Under the pieces are notes generated by a model, which saw only the letters and a program-made list of their open reading frames with translations, did no database searches and was not told the origin of the DNA. 60,996 nucleotides of DNA from an uncultured Roseovarius sp. (GTDB lineage: Bacteria; Pseudomonadota; Alphaproteobacteria; Rhodobacterales; Rhodobacteraceae): positions 1 to 60,996 of the forward strand of contig NZ_CANLER010000015.1 of NCBI RefSeq assembly GCF_947489715.1, in the 5' to 3' direction. The position numbers and the translations under genes were made by a program. Shown here piece after piece: positions 9,222 to 16,522 of the stretch (positions are counted from its first letter, which is position 1; every line of letters starts with the position of its first letter).

Positions 9222-10061
9222 ATGCGGTTAAGGGGTGTACGCGGTAGTCGCAATGTCGAAGATCGGCGTGGCAGGCGCGGCAAGGCCGGGGCGGGTATTG
9301 GCGGTATCGGTCTGTTGGTGGTGCTGGCTGTCGGGTATTTCTCGGGGATAGATGTTACACCGTTGCTGCAAGGGCAGCAGCCAAGCACGCAGAGCGGCGA
9401 GCCGCGCGCACTCAGTGCAGAGGAAAAGCAGGCGGGTGAATTTTCCGCGCGTGTTCTTGCCACCACTGAAGCGGTCTGGAGCAAGATTTTCCCGGCCCAG
9501 ATCGGCAAGGAGTATCGCCCGCCGGTGATGGTGCTTTATTCCGGTGTCACGTCCAGCCCTTGCGGCAATGCCTCGGGCGCTACTGGGCCGTTTTACTGCC
9601 CTGCGGATCGCAAGGCCTATCTGGATACCGAATTCTTTAGCACGCTTTCGCGACAGATGGGCGCCAAGGGCGATTTTGCCGCCGCCTATGTGATTGCCCA
9701 CGAAGTGGCGCATCATGTCCAGAACGAGATTGGCATTCTGCCCGAAGTCAATAAACGCCGGCAATCTGTCAGCAGGACCGAAGCCAATGCCCTTACGGTG
9801 CGGCTGGAACTTCAGGCCGATTGCCTCAGCGGCGTCTGGGCGCGGTCAGTCGATGGCATGCTGGAACCCGGTGATCTGGAAGAGGCGTTGAACGCCGCGC
9901 GCAAGATCGGGGATGACCATTTGCAAAAACGCGCAGGGAAAGTGCCGCAACCGCATACATTCACGCACGGCACCTCGGAGCAGCGCTCGCGCTGGTTTGC
10001 GACTGGCTATCAAAGCGGTGACCCCGGTCAGTGCGATACCTTTGGCACTGATCGGTTGTAA
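9222..10061 (+). CDS. Neutral zinc metallopeptidase, YpfJ/KPN_02809 family
   Basis: A 279-residue membrane-anchored protein. The N-terminus starts MRLRGVRGSRNVEDRRG, the typical opening of this family, and is followed by one membrane span (about residues 26-42). The catalytic-looking motif HEVAHHVQN has the HExxH pair at His160 and His164, within AYVIAHEVAHHVQ. A second family feature is the ELQADCLSGVWA segment, where the acidic residue may be the third zinc ligand. Two cysteine pairs may stabilise the extracytoplasmic domain. The Shine-Dalgarno is GGGGGAGAG. It precedes the phosphatase gene by 6 bp and is probably co-transcribed with it. Protease activity is assumed from the fold; substrates are unknown. 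Confidence 0.88.
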   Translation: MRLRGVRGSRNVEDRRGRRGKAGAGIGGIGLLVVLAVGYFSGIDVTPLLQGQQPSTQSGEPRALSAEEKQAGEFSARVLATTEAVWSKIFPAQIGKEYRPPVMVLYSGVTSSPCGNASGATGPFYCPADRKAYLDTEFFSTLSRQMGAKGDFAAAYVIAHEVAHHVQNEIGILPEVNKRRQSVSRTEANALTVRLELQADCLSGVWARSVDGMLEPGDLEEALNAARKIGDDHLQKRAGKVPQPHTFTHGTSEQRSRWFATGYQSGDPGQCDTFGTDRL

Positions 10062-10067
10062 CGTGCC

Positions 10068-10556
10068 ATGACCGGTTTCGTCATCTATGCGCTTCCGGTT
10101 TCCGAGGGCATCATTGCGCTCTCGCCGCTGCCGGGGCGCAATGGTGATTACAAGGCCGATCTTGAGCATTTGCGCGATTGGCAACCCGCCATCGTCATCA
10201 GCATGACAACGCTTGCCGAAATGGTGGCCCGCGATGCCGGGGGGCTGGGCAATGATGTGCGAGATATGGGCACGCGCTGGATGCATGTGCCGATCGCCGA
10301 CTTTGGCGCTCCGACGCCCGAGGTTGAAGACAAGTGGCATGCAGCCGCCAAAGCAGCGCTTGGCGCTTTGCAAGGTGGTGGGCGGGTGTTGATCCATTGC
10401 AATGGCGGGTGCGGTCGTTCGGGCATGGCGGTGCTGAGACTGATGATCGAGGCAGGGGAGGCCCCCGACACAGCCTTGGCACGATTACGCGCGATCAGGC
10501 CCTGCGCGGTAGAAACCGACGCCCAGAGGCAATGGGCGTTTGACGGGCAGTCTTAG
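10068..10556 (+). CDS. Protein tyrosine phosphatase-like protein
   Basis: A 162-residue cytoplasmic protein of the cysteine-based phosphatase superfamily (dual-specificity type). The P-loop HCNGGCGRSG carries the CX5R signature with nucleophile Cys111 and Arg117, and IADFGAPTP places a general-acid aspartate at Asp78. The loop contains an extra cysteine (Cys115) that could allow redox control. Its stop codon overlaps the stop of the convergent PHP gene (shared TTAG at 10553-10556). It is 6 bp downstream of the metallopeptidase gene. The substrate, protein or small phosphate ester, cannot be told from sequence. Confidence 0.82.
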   Translation: MTGFVIYALPVSEGIIALSPLPGRNGDYKADLEHLRDWQPAIVISMTTLAEMVARDAGGLGNDVRDMGTRWMHVPIADFGAPTPEVEDKWHAAAKAALGALQGGGRVLIHCNGGCGRSGMAVLRLMIEAGEAPDTALARLRAIRPCAVETDAQRQWAFDGQS

Positions 10557-11476
10557 TCAAGCCGGATCGGATTGGACCAGGCCCGTTTTCCCGCGCGGTC
10601 CACAAGGGTTACCCGCACCCATGTGCTGCCCTTAAGACGTTTCAGATCCATCTCGGCTTGTGTCATTGATGCACCGTGCTGGGCATACGCGCCCGAGCCA
10701 TGGCCTTGCACGATTACTGTCTCAACAGCCGAGGACGTCACGCGCAATGTATCGCCCTCAACCTCTATCCCGTGCAGGTCTGGCCCCTGGCTGGCGTAGA
10801 AATGCCCGGCTTTCAGCGCAGCCAACAGGGCGTCGGGCTCGTTCGCCTCGGCCTTTACCATCACCCAGCCACCAAAGGCGTCAGGGCTTGCGAAATGGGA
10901 GTCATCGGTTGCAATCAGCGACAGATCATTGCCTTCGGAAATCAGCATGTCGGCGATGTGGAACCCCTCGGCCCGGTCGCAATCGACGCCGCAGCCGTGG
11001 TTGTACACTTCGACCGCATGCGCCGCATCGATGGAGCGCGCATCGGCCAGCGTCATCCCCGACCAATGCGGATGCGCCACCGCCACAAAGGCGCCGGCAT
11101 CTCGTGCGCGCCGGGCGATCTCGGGGCCGGTTTCCTGATCGGCCACAGCTACAAAACCCGGCGCGTTGGCTGGGGCGAAATCTTCAGGCAATCCCACTGC
11201 CAGAATGTGCCAGAGACCGCCATTTTCCATCTTCCCCGAGTGCAGTTCCGCCCCGGGTATGGTGGTGAAACCATTGTCGCGGAATGGTTTGGTATCGGCG
11301 ATCGGGTAGTTGAATAATTCTACGAAATGGTCTGTCAGGCTGATGAAATCATAGCCTTCGGCCTTGTAGCGCCGACACACTTCGGCGGGCTCCAACATGC
11401 CATCGGACAAGGTGGAATGAGTGTGCAGGTTGCCACGGTAAAACCGGCCCGGTGCGTCAAAAGCGGCTGGCGTCAT
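10553..11476 (-). CDS. PHP-domain metallohydrolase, CehA/McbA-like
   Basis: A 307-residue protein of the PHP (polymerase and histidinol phosphatase) superfamily, which hydrolyses phosphoesters or amides using a trinuclear metal centre. Visible metal-ligand motifs are NLHTHSTLSDG near residue 17, SLTDHF near residue 46, the Glu in IPGAELHSG, VAVAHPHW, and ATDDSHF. The C-terminal 80 residues look like a beta-rich accessory domain (VTLVDRAGKRAWSNPI). No signal peptide. It shares its terminating bases with the convergent phosphatase gene. Exact substrate unknown. Confidence 0.82.
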   Translation of the reverse strand: MTPAAFDAPGRFYRGNLHTHSTLSDGMLEPAEVCRRYKAEGYDFISLTDHFVELFNYPIADTKPFRDNGFTTIPGAELHSGKMENGGLWHILAVGLPEDFAPANAPGFVAVADQETGPEIARRARDAGAFVAVAHPHWSGMTLADARSIDAAHAVEVYNHGCGVDCDRAEGFHIADMLISEGNDLSLIATDDSHFASPDAFGGWVMVKAEANEPDALLAALKAGHFYASQGPDLHGIEVEGDTLRVTSSAVETVIVQGHGSGAYAQHGASMTQAEMDLKRLKGSTWVRVTLVDRAGKRAWSNPIRLD

Positions 11477-11590
11477 CTTCAGGCCTCATGTCTTGCGCTG
11501 TGTGTCAGGCGGACACTATCAGCGCAAAACACATGATCAACCCTGTTCGCGACGCCCCTTGGCCGTTTTCAGGCGATGCCGCCGCGGGCC

Positions 11591-12058
11591 TCAGGCACTA
11601 CGTTTATAGCGGTCCTCAAGATCACGGGCCAATTCGGCTACCCGCATTGCGTATCTGCTGGCGAGGTTGCTTCGTGCCAGTTTCAGCGATTGAACCAGCA
11701 ATCGGGAAGAGAGCGTTTTGGGGCGTAGCCCCAGATCCATGCTCACCCGTGTGCGCCCGCGCGACAACGGTACCAGATCGACCATCATGTCGCCTCCCAT
11801 TGAGGGTGAGCGTGATGACAGAACCATGCAATTGGGCGCGTCCAGGCCGGTGAGTTCCATTTTCAACTCGCGCATCTTACCGCGCCATTTGAAGGCAATG
11901 TCCCAAGCCATGCCTACACCCGGGACTGTCTTGTTATCGACCCTTTGCACTTCGGCCCCGCGTCGCAGGGCAGAACGTTCAAAAGCCTGGAAATCGGTCA
12001 ACTGGTCAAACACGTAATTGATAGGGGCTTCTATATCTTCCCTTGCGCTGAACTTCAT
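11591..12058 (-). CDS. SRPBCC (START-like) family protein
   Basis: A 155-residue protein with the helix-grip fold pattern of the polyketide cyclase/START superfamily: EDIEAPINYVFDQLTDFQAFE at the N-terminus (beta strand then helix), a run of beta strands with DIAFKWRGKMRELKMEL, and a long C-terminal helix rich in arginine. Such proteins bind hydrophobic ligands, often lipids or aromatic compounds. There is no signal peptide. It lies 41 bp downstream of nudC on the same strand. The ligand is not predictable. Confidence 0.75.
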   Translation of the reverse strand: MKFSAREDIEAPINYVFDQLTDFQAFERSALRRGAEVQRVDNKTVPGVGMAWDIAFKWRGKMRELKMELTGLDAPNCMVLSSRSPSMGGDMMVDLVPLSRGRTRVSMDLGLRPKTLSSRLLVQSLKLARSNLASRYAMRVAELARDLEDRYKRSA

Positions 12059-12099
12059 GGCCGGGCCTTCACTGTCTTCTGCTCGGGGCTATTGTCGCG

Positions 12100-13065
12100 T
12101 TAATAATTTGTATCCGCAAGCCAGTTGCGAAGTAAAAAATGCGCGATGGCCCCCTGTCTGGCCGGTGCCAGCACGGGGTGTCGCCCGGCAAAGGCTTGCA
12201 GAATTTCCTCGCGGGGGAACCAGCGGGCGTCTTCGATTTCGTTCGGATCAATGGTGATCTCGCGGGTCAGTGCCTTGCCGCTGCATCCGATCATCAGGGA
12301 CGAGGGGAAAGCCCAGGGCTGATTGGCCAAGTAACCGACCTGACCGACCCGCACACCAGCCTCTTCAAATACCTCTCGGCGGACTGCGGCCTCAATGGTT
12401 TCACCCGGTTCGACGAAACCGGCCAGCAGTGAATACATTCCTTCGGGCCAACCCGGTGATCGCCCCATGAGGACCGAGTTTCCCTGCGTAATCAACATGA
12501 TGACCACGGGATCAGTGCGTGGAAAGTGCTGCCCGCCGCACGCGGTGCAGTTACGTTGCCATCCGGTTTGGGCCTGCTTGCTTTCTGCACCGCATCGGGC
12601 ACAAAATCTGTGGCTGACATGCCAGCCCAAAACGGATTTTGCCGTGGCCGCCAATTCGGCATCCCGTGCGTCAAGCCGGGTCATGATCCGGCGCAATTCG
12701 GCAAAGACCGCGCCGGGCACATCTGGATGTTGCTGCTCTGTGGCGTCCAGAAACTGATTGAGGGTGCTGTCATCCAGATCTTCTGGTTCCCAGGCCAAGA
12801 GGTCATGCGCAAAAATCAGGCCGCCATCTTCGTCCCGGCCCAACAATAACGGCGCACCGGCTTGCGCAAAGATCATGTGATCCAATGGCAACCGCAACAG
12901 GCTGTTCAAACTGCCCTCTGTGACCAATGGCTTGCCGCGCCATAGCAAAATGCTGGTGGCCTGACATGCGGCGCTTGCGGCGTCCAGTGCGGGCGCGTCT
13001 CCGCGTAATTCAGCCGCGCGATCCAGCCCGCTGCCCCCGAATGTCACGGTCTCCGCGTTTTCCAT
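12100..13065 (-). CDS. nudC: NAD(+)/NADH pyrophosphatase NudC
   Basis: Nudix hydrolase that cleaves NADH and NAD-capped RNA. The zinc ribbon has four cysteines in CARCGAESKQ and CTACG. The Nudix box is GFVEPGETIEAAVRREVFEE and AGV. The NudC-specific motif after the box is seen as NQPWAFPSSLMIG, matching SQPWPFPxS with Ala and Ser changes. The 321-residue length fits alphaproteobacterial NudC, with an N-terminal domain of about 150 residues. A 220-base divergent promoter region separates it from the CpdB-like gene. Confidence 0.93.
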   Translation of the reverse strand: MENAETVTFGGSGLDRAAELRGDAPALDAASAACQATSILLWRGKPLVTEGSLNSLLRLPLDHMIFAQAGAPLLLGRDEDGGLIFAHDLLAWEPEDLDDSTLNQFLDATEQQHPDVPGAVFAELRRIMTRLDARDAELAATAKSVLGWHVSHRFCARCGAESKQAQTGWQRNCTACGGQHFPRTDPVVIMLITQGNSVLMGRSPGWPEGMYSLLAGFVEPGETIEAAVRREVFEEAGVRVGQVGYLANQPWAFPSSLMIGCSGKALTREITIDPNEIEDARWFPREEILQAFAGRHPVLAPARQGAIAHFLLRNWLADTNY

Positions 13066-13284
13066 TTTAGCCCCCGTTTCCGCGCGCTATCGGTGGCATG
13101 TTCAGAGGGTCGGGGCAAGTTGCTTTAAAGGCTCTTTTTGGTTGTGAATCCGAAAATAAAACAACTTTAAGTAAACAAATGAGTGTGCCAATGTACTAAT
13201 GGTATAGTAGCGTAGGACGTCAGACACTCAAACACTGCAGGTGCATGAAGATAAATCAAACCATGAATCCTCAAAGAACAGGCA

Positions 13285-15315
13285 ATGAATTTGACTGACA
13301 CAAAGCCGCCGTCGGATATCAAAGGGCGGATATTGCAGGGTGTTCCGCATATTCGCCTGAGGTTGCTGGAGACGACGGATGTGCATTCAAACCTCCTGCC
13401 GTTCGACTATTATGCCGATAGTTGCGAGGCATCGTTTGGCCTGGCACGTACCGCGACGCTGATCCATCAGGCGCGAGCGGAGGTGTCGAATAGCCTGCTT
13501 CTGGACAATGGGGATTTCCTTCAGGGTACACCGATCAGTGATATGACGGCTCAACCTGCCAGTGGATGGGCCGGGCCACATCCTGCAATCACGGCGATGA
13601 ATTATCTGCGATATGATGCGGCCGGTCTGGGCAATCACGAGTTCAATTTTGGCCTCGATTGGCTGCAATCGGTTCTCTCGGACGCATCCTTTCCGATCAC
13701 CTGCGCTAATGCGGTGACGGGTCCGGGGGAAACGCCGGATGAGGACAAGACACTTTACCCACCTTTCCTGATCCTCGATCATCGCATGACCGATAGCGAC
13801 GGTGCGGTACATGATCTGCGCATTGGATTGATCGGCCTGCTGCCACCGCAGGTCACGACCTGGGATCAGTTCCACCTCAAGGACCGGTTGATCGCCCGTG
13901 ACATCCTGGATGCGGCCCGGGCCTGGATTCCCCGGATGCGCGACGAAGGCGCCGATATTGTCATTGCCCTGGCCCATACCGGGATCGACCCGGATGACTA
14001 TTATCCGTTCAAGGAAAATGTGGCGCTGGCGCTGGCGGGCGTTCCCGGTGTCGATGCAATCCTTGCCGGCCACACCCACGAGGTCTTTCCAAACCCTGAA
14101 GAAGCCGATGTGGATGGCGCCAGCAATCAGGAAGGTACCTTGTCCGGGACACCGGCGGTGATGTCGGGGTTTCGGGGGTCGCATCTTGGGGTGCTGGACC
14201 TTTATCTGCAACGAAACGACACAGGATGGCAGGTAACGGCACATAAATCCGAGATGCGCTGCGTTGCAAGTTCGGGGGCCGAACCGGTTCCGCCTGACGA
14301 AAATTTCAAACAACTGCTGATGCCTGCTCATAAGCATACGCTTGAGTTAATCCGCAAACCGTTGGGTCGCAACACCGCGCCGCTTCACAGCTACTTCGCA
14401 TTGGTTCGCAACGATGCGGCAACCCAACTGGTGACACGTGCGCAACGCGCCGCTCTTGCTCAAATGGTGCAGGGAACCGATGATGCCGCACTGCCGATCC
14501 TGTCGACCTCGGCGCCCTTCAAGACCGGTGGACGCGGCGGGCCTAAATATTACTCTGATGTTCCGCCGGGTGATTTTCGCCTGCGGAACGCGGCGGATCT
14601 ATATGCGTTTCCGAACACGCTTTGCGGGTTGCGTGTGACCGGGGCGCAGCTGCGTGACTGGTTGGAGCGCGCAGCGGTATGTTTCAGCAGGGTCGAACCG
14701 GGCAAGCAGGATCAACCGCTCATTAATCCGATGGTACCAGGCCACAATTTTGATGTGATAGACGGTCTCAGCTATGTGATCGACCTGTCTCAGCCCGCCC
14801 GATATGACCGCAACGGGCATCTGTTCTGTAAATCCGCGCACCGCATCTTGGATTTGCGCTACAAGGGCCAAGTGGTCGATGACGATCAGCAGTTCCTGTT
14901 GGCGGCCAACAGCTTTCGCGCGCGTGGCGGTGGCTCCTATCCCCATTTGGCCGAAAGCTGTTTTGCCGTTTCCAGCCGCGTCCCTGTGCGCGACATCGTT
15001 GCGGAATTCGTCCAGGATGCTCAGGTTGTAAGCTCCGCCACCGAACGGTTCTGGTCCTTTGCGCCGATGCCCGACACCAGTGTATTTTTTGACACTGGCC
15101 CCGGTATCCGCCGGTATCCTGATGAGATTGCCGCCCTTGGCGTGACCGACCTTGGCGATACCGGTGCAGGCTTTGCGCGATTCAGGTTGCCGTTGGAATC
15201 CGGCCTGTCCGAAAGCCTTGCGAATCCCGGGCATGAGGCCTATGTATCCCCCCGAGAGGTTGGCGCGGGCGAGCGCCTCGCCAACCCGGTCAGATCCGGA
15301 AGGAAGCAGCCGTAA
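13285..15315 (+). CDS. 5'-nucleotidase/2',3'-cyclic phosphodiesterase family protein (CpdB-like)
   Basis: A 676-residue metallophosphoesterase with an N-terminal calcineurin-like domain (RLLETTDVHSNLLPFDYY, GNHEFNFGLDWL, AHTGID, AGHTHEVFP, all metal-ligand motifs) and a C-terminal 5'-nucleotidase domain (about residues 360-600, with NAADLYAFPNTL and AANSFRARGGGSYP). This layout is that of CpdB/UshA. Unlike periplasmic CpdB it has no visible signal peptide, so it may act in the cytoplasm, or the true start may differ. The last 21 codons lie inside the SRP RNA gene on the same strand, so the C-terminus after about PGHEAYVSP is encoded by RNA-gene sequence. A TATAGT at 13203 is a possible -10 element. 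Confidence 0.85.
   Translation: MNLTDTKPPSDIKGRILQGVPHIRLRLLETTDVHSNLLPFDYYADSCEASFGLARTATLIHQARAEVSNSLLLDNGDFLQGTPISDMTAQPASGWAGPHPAITAMNYLRYDAAGLGNHEFNFGLDWLQSVLSDASFPITCANAVTGPGETPDEDKTLYPPFLILDHRMTDSDGAVHDLRIGLIGLLPPQVTTWDQFHLKDRLIARDILDAARAWIPRMRDEGADIVIALAHTGIDPDDYYPFKENVALALAGVPGVDAILAGHTHEVFPNPEEADVDGASNQEGTLSGTPAVMSGFRGSHLGVLDLYLQRNDTGWQVTAHKSEMRCVASSGAEPVPPDENFKQLLMPAHKHTLELIRKPLGRNTAPLHSYFALVRNDAATQLVTRAQRAALAQMVQGTDDAALPILSTSAPFKTGGRGGPKYYSDVPPGDFRLRNAADLYAFPNTLCGLRVTGAQLRDWLERAAVCFSRVEPGKQDQPLINPMVPGHNFDVIDGLSYVIDLSQPARYDRNGHLFCKSAHRILDLRYKGQVVDDDQQFLLAANSFRARGGGSYPHLAESCFAVSSRVPVRDIVAEFVQDAQVVSSATERFWSFAPMPDTSVFFDTGPGIRRYPDEIAALGVTDLGDTGAGFARFRLPLESGLSESLANPGHEAYVSPREVGAGERLANPVRSGRKQP
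15218..15246 (+). promoter_or_regulatory. Promoter of the SRP RNA gene, inside the CpdB-like gene
   Basis: TTGCGA (15218-15223) and TATGTA (15241-15246) are separated by exactly 17 bases. The predicted start seven to eight bases downstream falls at 15253-15254, which is the first base of the closing helix of the SRP RNA. Sequence and spacing are both seen directly; use as a promoter is inference. Confidence 0.65.
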
Positions 15316-15347
15316 CGAGCCCCGCTTGGGTCGTTGTCCAGCCTCTC
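15254..15347 (+). ncRNA. ffs: Signal recognition particle RNA, small bacterial type (4.5S-like)
   Basis: RNA scaffold of the signal recognition particle, which with Ffh targets membrane proteins. The conserved apical domain is read directly: GGTCAGATCCGGAAGGAAGC at 15287-15306 followed by AGCC, including the GGAA tetraloop and the GAAGCAG side of the Ffh-binding loop. The ends pair perfectly over ten positions: GAGAGGTTGG (15254-15263) with CCAGCCTCTC (15338-15347), with one U-G pair. A T-tract at 15359-15366 follows. At the position usually G in CAGGTCC this copy has A (CAGATCC). The first 62 bases overlap the 3' end of the CpdB-like gene. Confidence 0.92.
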
Positions 15348-15447
15348 ACCTTCTTCCAGTTTTTTTGCAGATATGAATTGCCTGTGGCGACTTCGCCCCA
15401 TGCGCCTGGCAAAACCGGATCCAAAACGCTTCTGAACGGGCTGGGGG

Positions 15448-15475
15448 CTTTTCAACTAAGGCAAAGTGATATAAT
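15448..15475 (+). promoter_or_regulatory. Candidate promoter of the CotH/VTC operon
   Basis: A perfect TATAAT lies at 15470-15475, about 50 bases before the first gene of the operon. A weak -35 (CTTTTC at 15448) sits 16 bases upstream. The -10 is convincing; the -35 is not, so an activator may be needed. It lies downstream of the SRP RNA T-tract, so the operon appears to have its own promoter. Confidence 0.5.
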
Positions 15476-15523
15476 CGCACTGACTCACCGAATGTCTGTG
15501 GTTTTGCTTCTGGAAGAACTGAA

Positions 15524-16522
15524 ATGGCTTTTAGTTTTGGACGCCTGTTATTGCTGGTTAACAGTGTTCTTATTCTTGCGGCGCTGGGCATTTCGCTGAT
15601 TTTTGCCTTCTCGTGGCTATCGCCCAAAAGTTTTGACAACTTCGGCAAGAGGCATCTCGAAACCTACCTAAACACGGGACGCATGGACGCCGCTCAGGCG
15701 ATTGCCGACTTGCAGGAAGGTAATACCGATACTGCACAGGATTTGCTGGAAGAATGGGACCATTATCAAAGCGGTGACCGGTATTTCGCCTTTAAAAGGA
15801 ACGTGGCGATTGCGCTGTCGAACACCTATTACCAGGCCGGTTCGTATCAGGAGGCTGCGGATGTCATAGCGCCCCTGATGGCCGAAGATGACCGCGATAT
15901 AGTTGCTTTCATGGCCTGGGCCAAAGCTGCGCTGAAAATCGACAGCACGCGCGAAGCAGCAGCAGCACAAGTGACCGAATTCTGGACCCGCTTTCCAAAA
16001 AGCGAGGCGATGACCGAACTCTACCTGCGCGAGGTCTATGCTTGGGATGATCCGGTACATGCCAAAAATCTTTTAGAGGAACATGGATACCTGAAGCCGC
16101 TTGATCCAACCGGCTGGGAGGTTTTCTGGGGCTCGAAACAGAAGATAAACGCCAGGGATCGCAGGTCGATTGACTTTGAAACGACCGGGTCGGACTGGAT
16201 TGCGAAAATCGACGTTCCGAAAGGAACACAGCTTTTGCGTATCGACCCACCGGTCGCCCAAAAACTTGTGATTGATGATTTTCAGGTTCACCTGCTTGGA
16301 GATATGTCGACAGTTATCGGCGAGGAAGGTCATGGACTTAAGATGATAACGCTCGAAGACGGCATCTTCAGGACAAATGGAGGGCCAGATCCGTTTATCG
16401 CCGTTGATGTTCAGGAACTTGTAGAAAATACCGACGCTCAGGATATCATCACGCTGGTCGTCAAGCTGAACGTGAAAAGTGAATTCACGGGTTGGATCGC
16501 AAAGAGGATGGAAGGCCTATGA
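15524..16522 (+). CDS. Membrane-anchored TPR-like protein, first gene of the CotH/VTC operon
   Basis: A 332-residue protein with no family I can name. One membrane span near the N-terminus (about residues 8-30, LLLLVNSVLILAALGISLIF) anchors it with the bulk outside. Residues 35-195 are helical and repeat-like (AIADLQEGNTDTAQDLLEEW, SNTYYQAGSYQEAADVIAPL), in the manner of TPR hairpins. The C-terminal 130 residues look beta-rich (IAKIDVPKGTQLLRIDPP). A GGAAG precedes the ATG. Its stop overlaps the CotH start as ATGA, which implies translational coupling. The TPR part could hold partner proteins of the operon together at the membrane; that is inference from context. Confidence 0.65.
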   Translation: MAFSFGRLLLLVNSVLILAALGISLIFAFSWLSPKSFDNFGKRHLETYLNTGRMDAAQAIADLQEGNTDTAQDLLEEWDHYQSGDRYFAFKRNVAIALSNTYYQAGSYQEAADVIAPLMAEDDRDIVAFMAWAKAALKIDSTREAAAAQVTEFWTRFPKSEAMTELYLREVYAWDDPVHAKNLLEEHGYLKPLDPTGWEVFWGSKQKINARDRRSIDFETTGSDWIAKIDVPKGTQLLRIDPPVAQKLVIDDFQVHLLGDMSTVIGEEGHGLKMITLEDGIFRTNGGPDPFIAVDVQELVENTDAQDIITLVVKLNVKSEFTGWIAKRMEGL

